Shown in pieces: positions 26,713 through 38,000 of a stretch of 64,000 nucleotides of DNA. The first letter of the stretch is position 1. Every line of letters starts with the position of its first letter. Position numbers and translations under genes: made by a program. The stretch is from Periplaneta americana. Lineage: Eukaryota; Arthropoda; Insecta; Blattodea; Blattidae. The notes beneath the pieces were generated by a model. The model had not been told where the DNA came from. It worked only from the letters and a program-made list of their open reading frames with translations, and did not search any database. Location: assembly GCF_040183065.1 (NCBI RefSeq), contig NC_091128.1, forward strand, positions 171,713,244-171,777,243. Direction: 5' to 3'.

Positions 26713-27982
26713 AGGTAGGTTCTCACTAACTGGAACAGATTCGTACGGAACATTCGGATTTTTATTCTTTGCATTATTTTAAGTGGAGTCTTGCCCACTT
26801 GGCCGTATTGCCTCTGTCCGGATTCCATCCAGAATTCTGGCCAGAGAATTCTAAACTGATTTCCATATGGTCCAAGATCAAAATAAAAAATGTCATGGCA
26901 ATTATATCAATTGCAAGGCCTCCAATCGCGGTAATATCGAAGATATAATGAAATGGATAACGCAAAGCATATTTTATTAAGTCCAACAGTATGAAGAGCT
27001 TTATAATAATTTGTGCGAGATCGTGCGTATTTGCTTGGTTTCCGCACAAAACCAATCCACGGAAAGTCTAAAATTCCACAGTCAGTATTTCCAACCTAAC
27101 ACACACAACAATTTCCCTCGTCTTACCGCTTAAGTGACATATTGATTTTACTGCTTTAGGCTTTTAACATATTATTTTTAGAGACGTTCAGTATAGTAAT
27201 AATTATAAATTGGAAACTTACCACTGCAATTGCACTGTTAATTATTGTTTTTAAATATTTGCAAAAATTAAGTAAACTCTACAACTCCACTAAAGTTACT
27301 GCATTCGTGATGCAAGTAACATTAAGGAAGCCGTGAAAAAATCAACAAGATTCCAGACTCATCATAGACTGGGGGAAAAAAAGACACGTATATCACGGCC
27401 TGCTGGAGTATAGTAAACACAGAAAATATTTTAAAGCAACAATGTTGAAGATAGATATTTTTGTTTTACAAATTTGCCGTCATTGAACAGAAACCAAGAT
27501 GGAGATTTCATTGCAACTAATTAGAAATTCCTCTTTCAGGTATGTAATAAACGATCTTCGCACAAAATAATGTACGATACACGAGCGGTATATTTTCTTT
27601 CAATTCTCGGAAATTAAAAAAGCTCAACTACGTTTCGCTTTTTCAAACTTTTCCTCGAACATGAAAACTTCAACATACCGCTCTTGTAACGCATATTACA
27701 ATTATGAAATTAGTATTGTAGCTATATAATATGGAGAAAGAACATATGGGATGAGATTGGGAAAAAACTAAATTAACCCGGTATATCCTTCATAGTTTAA
27801 GTTACAGAGCTATTCATTTTATTTCCAGATTCAGTTCAGAACACTACAATGAAATAATGTGCTCTAGCGGTAACTTACAACAATATTTGATGATTAATGC
27901 GGAAATGCGGACAAGTGAGCGTTACTATAATAAAAATCCGAACGCAAAGAACGTATTTTTTCCTGTGAGTGAGCGCCTACCT
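26713..27982. mobile_element. PIF/Harbinger-like element with a nested repeat
   Basis: Ends 'aggtaggttctcact' and the complement of 'aggtaggcgctcact', flanked by TAA (26710-26712 and 27983-27985). Inward, 'gttcggatttttatt' words are again inverted. The 687-bp repeat at 27012-27698 lies inside. No clear transposase. Confidence 0.65.
27012..27698 (+). repeat. Interspersed repeat 'TGTGCGAGATCG', copy 1
   Basis: 687 bp starting 'tgtgcgagatcgtgcgtatt' and ending '...cttgtaacgcatatta'. The same sequence, with about 125 bp more inside, is at 42456-43266. Near the 3' end an inverted word pair ('acgagcggtat' and 'ataccgctctt') could form a hairpin. No coding capacity; class unknown. Confidence 0.8.
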
Positions 27983-28559
27983 TAAAATGGAAATCTTCAC
28001 ATGTTTATGCCTTTTCTGCAAGTTTTTCAATCAGTACTGCCAAACTTCACAACAAAAACACCTAATCAGATATTGAGGTGTATAAATGTACTTCTGAACA
28101 TTTATCTTGATAATGAACCAAATCTCGTTATTAATTTCATTTGGCAAAGTAATATTTTTCATAAGTAAGTTTGTTTCCATCCATTTGCTCATTCACTGTA
28201 TAGCACATGCCAGACCCAAAATATCTGCAGCAAAATTAAAACTATGCATTCATTCATAGTGTTCGGCCCAAGGCAGGTCTTTCACTGCAAACCCAGGATT
28301 CTTCAATCTTCCCTATTTTCCGCCTTCCTCTTTGTCTCCACACACAATGCATAGGCTATATCTTAATGTCTATCATCTGAAGTTTTTCTGTCCCGAACTT
28401 TTCTTCTGTTCACCATTCCTTCTATTTAATCCTTCAGTAGACTGTTTCTTCTCAGCCAGTGACCCAGCCAATTTCTTTTTCTCTTCCTGATCAGTTTCAG
28501 CATCATTCTTTCTTCATCCACTCATTCTAGCACAGCTTCGTTTCTTATTCTTTCTGCCC
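27983..28559. other. Intergenic, nothing recognised
   Basis: AT-rich sequence then a pyrimidine-rich stretch (about 28280-28520). No motif or terminal repeat was identified. Confidence 0.4.
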
Positions 28560-29055
28560 ATTTCACATGCTCCATTCTTCTCCATATCCACATTTCAACT
28601 GCAAGAAGTAAAATACTCTCTGACAACACATCGAATGCAGCTGACTTCGACTGTGGCCAGCTGGTACGTCAACGTCATCCTCTTCATCGGTCAGTGTATT
28701 GTTCTTGACTGTTAGTGTAGTTAGTAATAATCTTCGATAGTTTTTGTTCGGCAGTAATGAGAACATCATCGACAGTAACAAAGTAATGGCAGTCAATGCC
28801 AACACACAACAGTAGGCCTATAGTCAGTTCCTTTTACTCAGATTCCCGCCACTGCATGTCTTGGTTTTATGGATGAGTGATTTTTCAGGGATAAGCCTAA
28901 AGAAGAGGTCGAACTCGTCAGCATTATAAAATATGTCGTCAGGTTTATACTTTTCTTCAACCCTTTGGCGGTATGTGAGATCCAATTAATAAGATCTTCG
29001 TTACGAGAGACTGCTTCCTCATGCTGATAGTCGGAAAAAATTGAGACACTCAGTA
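28560..29055 (-). pseudogene. Pogo/Tigger-like (Jerky-type) transposase relic
   Basis: The minus strand reads 'EAVSRNEDLINWI' (about 29020), then 'YKPDDIFYNADEFDLFFRLI' (about 28930) and KTCSGGNLSKRN. This is the DDE core start of the Tigger/Jerky family, where family members read 'FNADETGLFFRLLPDKTL ... SGGK.SKER'. Several frame changes and stops break it. Confidence 0.75.
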
Positions 29056-29099
29056 GATGGTGCAATGAATGAAATTAGACCTAAAACCAATTATTATTG

Positions 29100-30260
29100 T
29101 TGATTGTTGTATTAAAAGAAAATTTATTTTTTATTGGTGTAGTAATGGTAGTGGTGCTGGTAGTGGCGGCAGGTTTTGACATCACGGGTTCGTCAATCTT
29201 ATTTCTAGGTCTGAGAAGGAACTGGCCACCCTACCCCATTTAACTCCTCCTAGCCTAGTTGCCTCGAAAGTGGAGGAGCCATATTGTAATGTGAGGTTCA
29301 GTTCTGTATTGTATTTATTAACATTCCATGGTATTCATACATGCTTACAGCTAGAATATGGAACAAGTAAAAAAACTTAATACTATTATAAAATCTTAAT
29401 TTATAGTCACAGTCTAGATGAAATATATACAGACGAGATTTACAATATAGTCTACTAGTACAACACAAAGTTTTAGTATCAATTTCATGAAGTGTTATTG
29501 AATGTCATGAATTCACCTACAGAATAGAAGGCGTGAGAAATTAGGTACTTCTTTAATTTGGCCCTAAATAATTTTATGTTTTGAGTTTCATTTTTTATAT
29601 CGATAGGGAGGCTATTAAAAATTTTTACTGCCATATAACGCACTCCTTTTTGATAGCACGATAGACTTGCCGATGGAGTATGAAAGTCATTTTTTTGACG
29701 TGTATTTATGCTATGAACTGTTGAATTAGTTACAAAGTTCTCACGATTACATACGAGGAAGACTATTAATGAAAAGATATACTGACAAGCCATGGGCATT
29801 ATTTGTAGTTTTTTTGAAAATAGTCCTACACGATTCCCTAGATTTGGCAACTACTATTATTCTAATTACTCTTTTTTGTAATAGAAATATATTGTTACTA
29901 CCTGTGGAATTTCCCTAGAATATTATTCCAAAACTCATTACCGAGTGGAAGTATGCAAAGTATATTGTTTTTAAGGTATTGATATTTACTATCTTTTGCA
30001 TAGATCTAATAGCAAAACAAGCTGAATTTAGTTTGGGGGTAATTTCTTTAATATGATTTTTCCAATTTAACACATTATCGATTTTTAAGCCAAGAAATTT
30101 GGTTGTTGTTGTTTCTAATAGGGATCTATTGTTAATTATTGCGCTAGAAATTTGCGACGTTGAATTTGGACAGGATTTAAATTGAATTATGTTAGTTTTG
30201 TTACAATTTAATACTAATTTATTGACTGAGAACCAGTCACACAGTCTTCGGGCAGTTGAC
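29100..30260 (-). pseudogene. LINE reverse transcriptase C-terminal part (CR1/Jockey-like)
   Basis: From right to left on the minus strand: LVLNCNKTNIIQFKSCPN, NRSLLETTTTKFLGLKID, 'NWKNHIKEITPKLNSACFAI' and YFHSVMSFGI (about 30230-29940). Then an open 121-codon stretch follows, 29850-29485, with 'GVRYMAVKIFNSLPIDIKNE' and ending SVGEFMTFNNTS. The order matches the thumb and C-terminal domain of non-LTR RT. A 3' UTR probably continues to about 29100. 5'-truncated. Confidence 0.8.
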
Positions 30261-31594
30261 TAAACAACAATACTCTAGTTTCTATAGATCTATTTATGAA
30301 TTTATAACATTGTTATTTGTTACTGCAGGACATCTGACACGAGGTAAGATAACAATAACAACAATTGCTCGTAGGCTTTGCGTCATGCGCGCGAAAGAGT
30401 TCAAAAGCTTGCATGTCTGCCAACCTTGAACAACATCAAGCTCGCGACAGGATCATCTTGGCTGTGTGCGCATGTGCGGACTTGGCTAATAAAAATCTAA
30501 TCTTCGTACATGCAAAACCTAGATCATATATACTAACTAAAGAAAGGCACCACCCAAATATGTGGGATAATTAATTTAATAATGTTATTACCGGGACTTG
30601 AAAAAAGCAATCATATGTAATGGGTGGGGAAAAAAATACTTTTTAATCGCGCTTCTATAGTTCGACAATGCTGACTATTCAGAGTTTTGCCTGACAGGTG
30701 AGATACCATAAATTCCTTGAAGTCCTAGTTATTACTGAAGCCAAATGTATGTCTCTTGTCAAGAGTCCATTTTATTTATACTTGTTAAGACATCATTCAT
30801 AGACTAGTTACCGCTTTCAGTTTTGATACTACATACACTGAAATTAATCTATTATTATTCGTCCTATTTATACATTTATATTGAATGATTCGGTCTACCT
30901 TCATAACACATCTCATCAACAATACTCGATAAGAGTTGAATTAGCTTCCATGCTGCGTTGTATTTATTTTGTCATGTTCCTATAGCAGGAATATTAAATA
31001 GGAATTCCTTAAAACAGATTTATATTCACTCCTATGCCTTTATATAGAATACCAGTACATATACTGTATTTCTTAAGATTTGGTTACTTTATAAACAGTA
31101 TGTTAGTGCAAGAACTCTTTTTTTCATATTTAATAATTCTGGCATGTGTCAATAAATATGCTTGAGACCTCTGTCTCTCTGAATTACTCTTTACTAACTG
31201 GAAACATATTCCAAATTTATATTTTAAAAACGTATTAAAATATCCTCACAATTTAGAGCATAACAATTCCCGAAATAATCATCCTACATTAAATTATTAA
31301 GATAAAAATGATTCAATCTATCGCTTGTAACAATACCTTTATGGTCCTAATAAATTAAGAAATAATTTACATCAAACATTTATTTTAAAATGGCCTGCAG
31401 TTATTATTTTGAATTTTATTGTACCTTAATAAATTGAGTTAAGGTACAATAAAATTTCATCAAGTTTCAAACAAAGTAATTCCATCTTTCCAACAGGGGG
31501 ACAATAAATACTTAAAGTAATGCTAAACTCGAAAAACTTATTGATGCAACTTAATTTCATATTCTATACCACTAACACCAAAAAAAAAAGTGTC
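30261..31594. other. Intergenic, nothing recognised
   Basis: AT-rich; a 69-codon open frame at 30365-30574 has no family I know. A short inverted pair occurs around 31415-31460 ('ttttattgtaccttaa' and its complement). Confidence 0.4.
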
Positions 31595-31960
31595 CTATTG
31601 TTCATACTGATTCAAGATGAATAGTTTCTTAGTGTTTGTCCATTCCACTTTTTTTATTGTCCTTCCCATTTTTAGTAGGTACTTCACATGTAGTATATGT
31701 TTTATTTTAATACATATAATGACCATGAAGATATTTGGATATGTCTTACAAAATTCTTGCTGAAGACCATTGTGGTAATATTCTGCCGCATCTGTAGTTA
31801 GTACATTTCGAAATTTTCGTGCTTCAGCCCAGAATTCAGGTGGGAGGAGGGGAGGTTGATGTGCCAATGTAGTTTTCCAGAATATAATAATATTCAAAAC
31901 ATTCTCTAATAGGAGGGGCCTCTGATATTAGCTCTGCAAAAAATCTGATATCGGTACTTC
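31595..31960 (-). pseudogene. MULE-type transposase C-terminal relic
   Basis: The minus strand 31897-31595 includes PPEFWAEARKFRNVLTTDAA and 'EYYHNGLQQEFCKTYPNIFM'. In family members this region reads 'FPPELWN...RTNNAAEGFHN.LN..F...HPNIW'. Only this segment remains and the match is by eye. Confidence 0.6.
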
Positions 31961-32229
31961 TGTTGCTGGTAAATAAGAAAGAACGAAATATAAAAATTTT
32001 TAACCACTTTCGAATTTCAGGTGCTTTGTGTCTCAGCTGCTGGTTTGATATACTGTTTGTTTCCTTTAATTTTCCAGAGCAAAAACTGTCCTAAGCGAAA
32101 TTTACACTCTGTAATTTTAACACTGGGAACATTTATTTTGGCAGCATTGTGTGATGCTATTTCATAATATAACAAGAGCTTTGAAATGATTAATTGCTAA
32201 CTACTTACCTGGGTGAAGCGCTTCCTGTG

Positions 32230-33180
32230 ATTTCTGAAGTGAAAACCGTTCAATTTACAAGGAATTTTTTTGTGGAGATGCATTTGATTGTATATGCAAG
32301 GTGTAAAAGTGCCTAAACTAACTGACCCCAGTGCTGTCATGGAGGCCACACGAGGCCATATATTGTATGGAACCTACAATTTTTTTTAATTAATCGTATG
32401 GGGAAATGAAAATTTTGTCTGTAAGGAGCCATACGGCATATGGGTGCCTAAGTTTTGTACGTGGAGATCTATACAGATCTTAGATCATCTCTTGCTGCTC
32501 CTACTGTACCTATCAGTATTTTGTTTGATGTTCATAAACAAAAATTATCCACCTCTTCAGCACTGGAATCCAGAATTATATAAAATAATGGTTGAAAAAC
32601 AAGAAGTGCTGCAAATATACACTCCAAGATTCATCGAGACACGTGTGCATCTATGGTGGTGCTACATGGTGTATTCTTTAAATCAAACTTGTACAATTAA
32701 ATTGTAAAGCAAAACAATTTCTTTACTTCTTCTTGAATATTAAAAAAAAAATAATTAAATGACAATTGGAGAAATAGAGAGAGGAGAGTAAAATATATTT
32801 CAAGGGAGAAAACAAGGGGTGGGGTGTATGGCCAAGAAAAAAATTACCATGACAGCACTGACCAAACCTAACCTGTTACAGACTCATGTATGTAAGGTGA
32901 ATAAGCTGAGTATGAAGGAAACTACCTCAGCGCTAATTTAACTCTTATAGATGAACTATATAAAGAACTTAAAGTGTCAATATTGTCTCAAAGGTTTCTG
33001 TGTAACAAACTTCATTTAGAAATGCCCATCTGCGATTATGTTAACTGTAGAAGAAGGAAGAAATATTGTCGTCATATGAAGTTTCTCAAATTTCCAATTA
33101 AGGACAAGGAAAGGCTACAAAAGTTATTTTTGATTTCACCCTTATAAATTGAACGATTTTCACTTCAGAAATCACCGTAA
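32230..33180 (+). mobile_element. Possible THAP-type element between inverted words
   Basis: A 35-bp sequence ('tgatttctgaagtgaaaac' start, 32232-32267) recurs inverted at 33139-33174. Before the right copy, 33019-33126 reads 'MPICDYVNCRRRKKYCRHMK' then FLKFPIKDKERLQKLF, like the start of a THAP zinc finger. True ends and duplications were not found, so this call is tentative. Confidence 0.4.
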
Positions 33181-34722
33181 CTACCTCAGCACTAGTTTCA
33201 GTAATTTAAGGACCAGTATAAAGTAAATTTGATTAAAGTAAGAAAGAAATTCGTAAGGGAGGCGGTCAGGAGGGATTGAGGTTGTCAACTAATTCGTTGC
33301 AAACAACTATTATAGGCTATTTCATTTGACTAACGATGATTTGTAGAGAGCAAAATACCTACAGTAGGGTAAAGAATCTAAATCAGTACGTTTGAGAACG
33401 GATATAAAAGTGTCAGGAAAATAACAGAATTACCGTATATTGCAATTAACTCTGCATTGGCAGAGAAACCGCACAGGGTATCGTAAATCTGCTGAAAATT
33501 AGAAAATTGTGTAAAAAAATGCATTCAGAGCGAATTTTCCAACCTGATAATATCTCGCCCACGTTATGGACATAATTCAATACCGTAAGACTGATATAAA
33601 ACGAATACTAGAACAATTTGTTAACCAAAGACGATGTTCAGTAGTTATTTAACAACATACAGAGCAAATAAAAACACAAACGCGTATTCTAGCAATAGTT
33701 CAGATGAAAAAAAAGAATGATTAGTACGACCGCTTATTCGTAAAAAGAACACTGCCAGCTGTGTAGCCTACATGAAGCAATATATCAGGTCTACGTTATG
33801 AACACGTTGAATTTAATGTGGACGAGAAACGTACAGTTATTATTTATCTGCTTCCATATCGCATCATATAATACACCTGTAAAATGAAAACATATAGGCC
33901 TAGAAAAGAGGAAACAAGTTTGGAAGGAGGGAGTTGTAATTTTTCCCCTTTCGGATAAATTTCAGAAGAGGGATACCTGCTTTTCCTTCATATTAAAAAA
34001 TTGTAATCTTGTTCACACAAAATAAATTAGTGCCTTTTCGTGAGCATCATGATGTGCATTCAACAAACGCAGACAAATATGATCTTTTTAGTATTTTGTG
34101 ATAATTGTTGCTAGGGAGGTATTGTATACTGAAAATTAAAAACAGACAGATGACAGATTATATATTGAACGCAAACAACATTATATCAGCCATGTACCAA
34201 AATGTCATCTATGTGTGTTGATGAATTTGGGTAAAACAAGCTTCTGTATACTACAATTTAGCGACACATCAAAGTCTTATTGTAACATAACCTCACATTA
34301 CAATGAGAAAGAAATTTGGGGGTGGCATGACGTAAAAAAGTCATCCCACAGTCGTATTACTCTATGTACTGTTCAGGTACTCTGCCATCTAGTGTTTGTT
34401 ATTGCAAGCTCATTTCTCGACACTAGCGACGCATAGCGTCCGTTATTTTTCAGTTGCGTCTAAATTTAATATAAGCTTGGTCAATCTGTTTTATATATGA
34501 TCTAGGATGCAAAATGTGTAATCGTAGCACGAAGGGAACTTCTTCATTTGATCTGGAAGGTACACACGAAAATAAATTCAGGTAAGGATCATGCTGGCAC
34601 TGCATGAGAGATCCGCTCATGCACCAGCTAAACTGTTCCTTTCGCGAGCCCCTCCTCTTTGTCAGGCTCCGCTATAGCTTGTGTAAAAAAAAAAAACTAG
34701 GACAAAAGTCAGTAATGTCCCC
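33181..34722. other. Prdx6 upstream region, nothing firm
   Basis: AT-rich, with no terminal repeats recognised. It ends in a short A-run (about 34685-34696). No TATA box or antioxidant-response word was confidently seen near the Prdx6 start. Confidence 0.4.
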
Positions 34723-34899
34723 TTTTAAAAACGTAGGATTTTCTTTAGATTTGAAGGATTTTTAAGGCATATTGAGGGATTTCCTTTAATCAGAATCTGG
34801 CTACGCTGCCATTTAAAAACGTAGGGATTTTCTTTAGATTTGGAGGATTTTTAAGGCATATTGAGGGATTTTCTTTAATCAGAATCTGGCTACACTGCC
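34723..34899 (+). repeat. 88-bp tandem duplication upstream of Prdx6
   Basis: Two units, 34723-34810 and 34811-34899, differ at only a few bases; each contains 'aacgtagg', 'tttaaggcatattgaggga' and 'cagaatctggctac'. The second ends 114 bp before the Prdx6 ATG, so it lies in or next to the promoter or 5' UTR. Confidence 0.9.
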
Positions 34900-35013
34900 A
34901 GTGTCAATCTGAACGTGGAAGTGGGAATGTTGTGATTGTTGCTGTTATAATTCTTGGATAGTGTTGTTAAGAAATTGTAGCACATTTTCTTAATTGAACT
35001 CATTGTTCTCAAG

Positions 35014-35099
35014 ATGCTTAATTTAGGGGACGAATTTCCGAATTTTAAGGCAGACACGACGGTTGGACAAATCCAGTTTCATGACTGGATAAGCGATTC
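35014..35099 (+). CDS. Prdx6: Prdx6 exon 1
   Basis: 86 nt from ATG; ends AGC-GAT-TC/gtgagt, splitting a Ser codon (phase 2). It encodes the N-terminal strand region up to HDWISD. Confidence 0.95.
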
Positions 35100-38000
35100 G
35101 TGAGTATTTAACCTTTCGTGTAACGTCATTTCATCATGCTCATTTTAGTTTTAGTGTGTTAATAATATGACATTGTTTACACCAGGTGGGCGATTTTGTT
35201 CTCGCATCCATCAGATTTCACACCTGTATGTACAACTGAACTTGGACGTCTTGCTAATTTAACGTCCGAATTTGAAAAACGTGGAGTAAAAATAATTGCA
35301 TTATCCTGTGACCCTGTTGATTCTCATCAGAAATGGATTCAGGTAAGGAGAGAGTAGTCGTTATGTTTGAACACCTTCGTAGTAGTGGCTTCTGGTTAGA
35401 TGCTTTCAAAGATTGAATGACAACGTGTATGTAATTGATTTGCAGGATATTAAAAGCTATGCCAAACATTCTGGCGAAGGTTTCCCATATCCTATAATTG
35501 CTGATGACAGCAGGAAATTAGCTGTGAATTTGGGAATGTTGGATCCCCTGGAAAAGGATAAGGATGGCCTTCCTCTGACATGCCGAGCTGTATTTATTAT
35601 TGGACCAGATAAGAAACTTCGCCTCTCAATGCTGTACCCAGCAACTACAGGACGAAATTTTGAGTAATGTCTCTTATATTAATCAGTTATGAGTGTACTC
35701 TAATTCGAATCATGACCGAAGTAGAGAATTGTTGGTTTTGTTTTAGATGACTAGTTGTGTTAACCACCAAACTGTCTATGAAACTTTGTGTTGAGCAGGA
35801 ATGGTTGTTTTTAGCTGGTGAAAAAAGTTGCGCAGTAGTGCAATGCAGCAGGTATGAAATACCTGATACTATAGGGTGTTCAAAAAGCCACTCAACACTA
35901 TAATCGCATGTAATTGTTGTCTTTTATTTCTTTGACAGTCTATTTCCCAAGTGCTACAACACACTGAACTGAGCAGACTTTTTCTTTTGAGGGCACCTCA
36001 AGATTGCTACCAACGTTACTCCGGGATTACAATATAATATTCTGAACTTTATCATTGCCATCTCATGCCAAATATTTTTTAGAACATGATTAAATGCGTC
36101 CACTTGTGTTAAGCACAGAACGGCAGCTACTTCCAGCACTTACTCTAAAATAAGTGTTTTCCCATAGGGTTGCATGCCTTTCTGAACACACTGTAGTAAA
36201 TAAGTTTAAGAGTTGGTAATAGTTTATGACGTAATGGCTTCGGATTTGTTGATGTGTATGGCTACCAAACTAAAAACTGTTGAGTTTGGAATGTAGTCTT
36301 GAACACTATTGATAGACTTTATCATTTTGATAGCAGATATAACTATCAGAAAATTTAATTGCTTTTCATTTATGGAGCAGTTTAATTCTTGTTTTTATTT
36401 GATAGCGTTTTATAGTACTGGCATTCAACTGGGGGTATGTTAACCCCCATGGAGGTAGGCGAAGACTTTATAAGGGATACGTAAAATTTTAAATAAGCAT
36501 ATATGTTTCATGAATGATCAGAGCTAATGATTGGATTACAAATCCATTGTCCACCACAGCCATCAATTCCTCTGAACTTCCCGTAAAATTTAAAGAAAGT
36601 TTGCTAGAAATGTCGTCCATTGATGGTGTATTGAAAATAAAATTAGAAAACTTGTCAGTTTGTGACTTAAAAAGAGTGGAACATTCATCTCGCCGCATCT
36701 CAAAATTGAGCTTTCTTTCTGGCTTCTGAGATTAGTCGTGTTCTCTGTCTTGTACAGAATTGAGGAATATTACACATAACAGCTGACAAGCTGCTGATAG
36801 TGCATTAGAGATGCAGGACGGGACAAGAGTTATTATAGAAACTTAATCAGATGTTGTCACTTTTAACCTGATCAGTGTTGCCAATTCGTTTATGAGTAAT
36901 TATCATAAATTTATAATCTTATATCAGGAACTGTCAGAAGTCATTCGTGATTAACCAATATGACAAACAGTTCTGCAATAGGAGGGTACTGAACTTTGTC
37001 TTGTTCAGGGTTTGTACAGACAGGCTTGTGCCAAAATTCATTCTTTCCAGTGTGAAATTTGGTTCTACTTCGCATTCACTTGTCTAGCTTTTATATATAT
37101 TATTTTAATGTACCGAAGTACATATGATATTTCCATGCAGATATTCTGCGTCATCTTATGATGAAAGAGTAATGGAAAGGAGAAAAATTCTCTCCGGCGC
37201 CGGGATTTGAACCCGGGTTTTCAGCTCTACGTGCTGATGCTTTATCCACTAAGCCACACCGGATACCCACCCCGGCGTCGGACAGAATCGTCTCAGATTA
37301 AGTTCCAACCCTTGGGTTCCCTCCAGTGGCCGCCCTCTGCACTATGTCATAGATGTCTATGAACGTAGGACTGAAGTCCATTCCATTACTCTTTCATCGT
37401 ATGATGACGCAGAATATCTGCATGGAAATATCATATGTACTTCAGTACATTAAAATAATATACATGATATGCGTAAATCACTTCATGATTTAAGACGGTG
37501 CTTATTCCGTCGGATCCCGGCCAACTAGTCACTCATAACGAGTGCACCTCAGCACATGTGTGGACTTCAGTCCTACGTTCATAGACATCTATGACGTAGT
37601 GCAGAGGGCGGCCACTAGAGGGAACCCAAGAGTTGGAACTTAAAACTGAGACGATTCTGTCCGATGCTGGGGTGGGTATCTGGTGTGGTTTAGTGGATAA
37701 AGCATCAGCACGTAGAGCTGAAAACCCGGGTTCAAATCCCGGCGCCGGAGAGAATTTTTCTCCGTTCCATTACTCTTTCATCGTTGTCTAGGTTTGTTAT
37801 CAATCCACATTCATTATGAGCAATTTCACAAATACATTAATTGATATGGCAAATTCTGCATGTGTACACATATCACACCCATATCGCAATGTTTAGTATT
37901 CCATATGGTTGACTTCCCCTGGCTGTCTGGAAAATATCAGGTGTGGGGACTATGTGTGGAAAATATAAAGACTTGCCCACTCAAGGAAAATAGAGACCAA

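Larger units (their letters stand above)
37100..37795. mobile_element. Second tRNA-like family in inverted arrangement
   Basis: Left part (about 37100-37459): an 80-bp terminal inverted repeat ('ttaatgtaccgaagtacata' and its complement) around a minus-strand tRNA-like unit. Right part (about 37557-37795): the same unit inverted, with its tail ending 'ccattactctttcatcg'. So two tRNA-like bodies face each other around a shared central tail. The mobile class is unknown. Confidence 0.7.

Noticed and set aside
26667-26714. A 48-nt 'exon' between TTTTCAG and GTAGGT
   Set aside because: The right border lies at the first bases of a PIF/Harbinger-like element, no neighbouring exon fits, and the peptide has no recognisable match.
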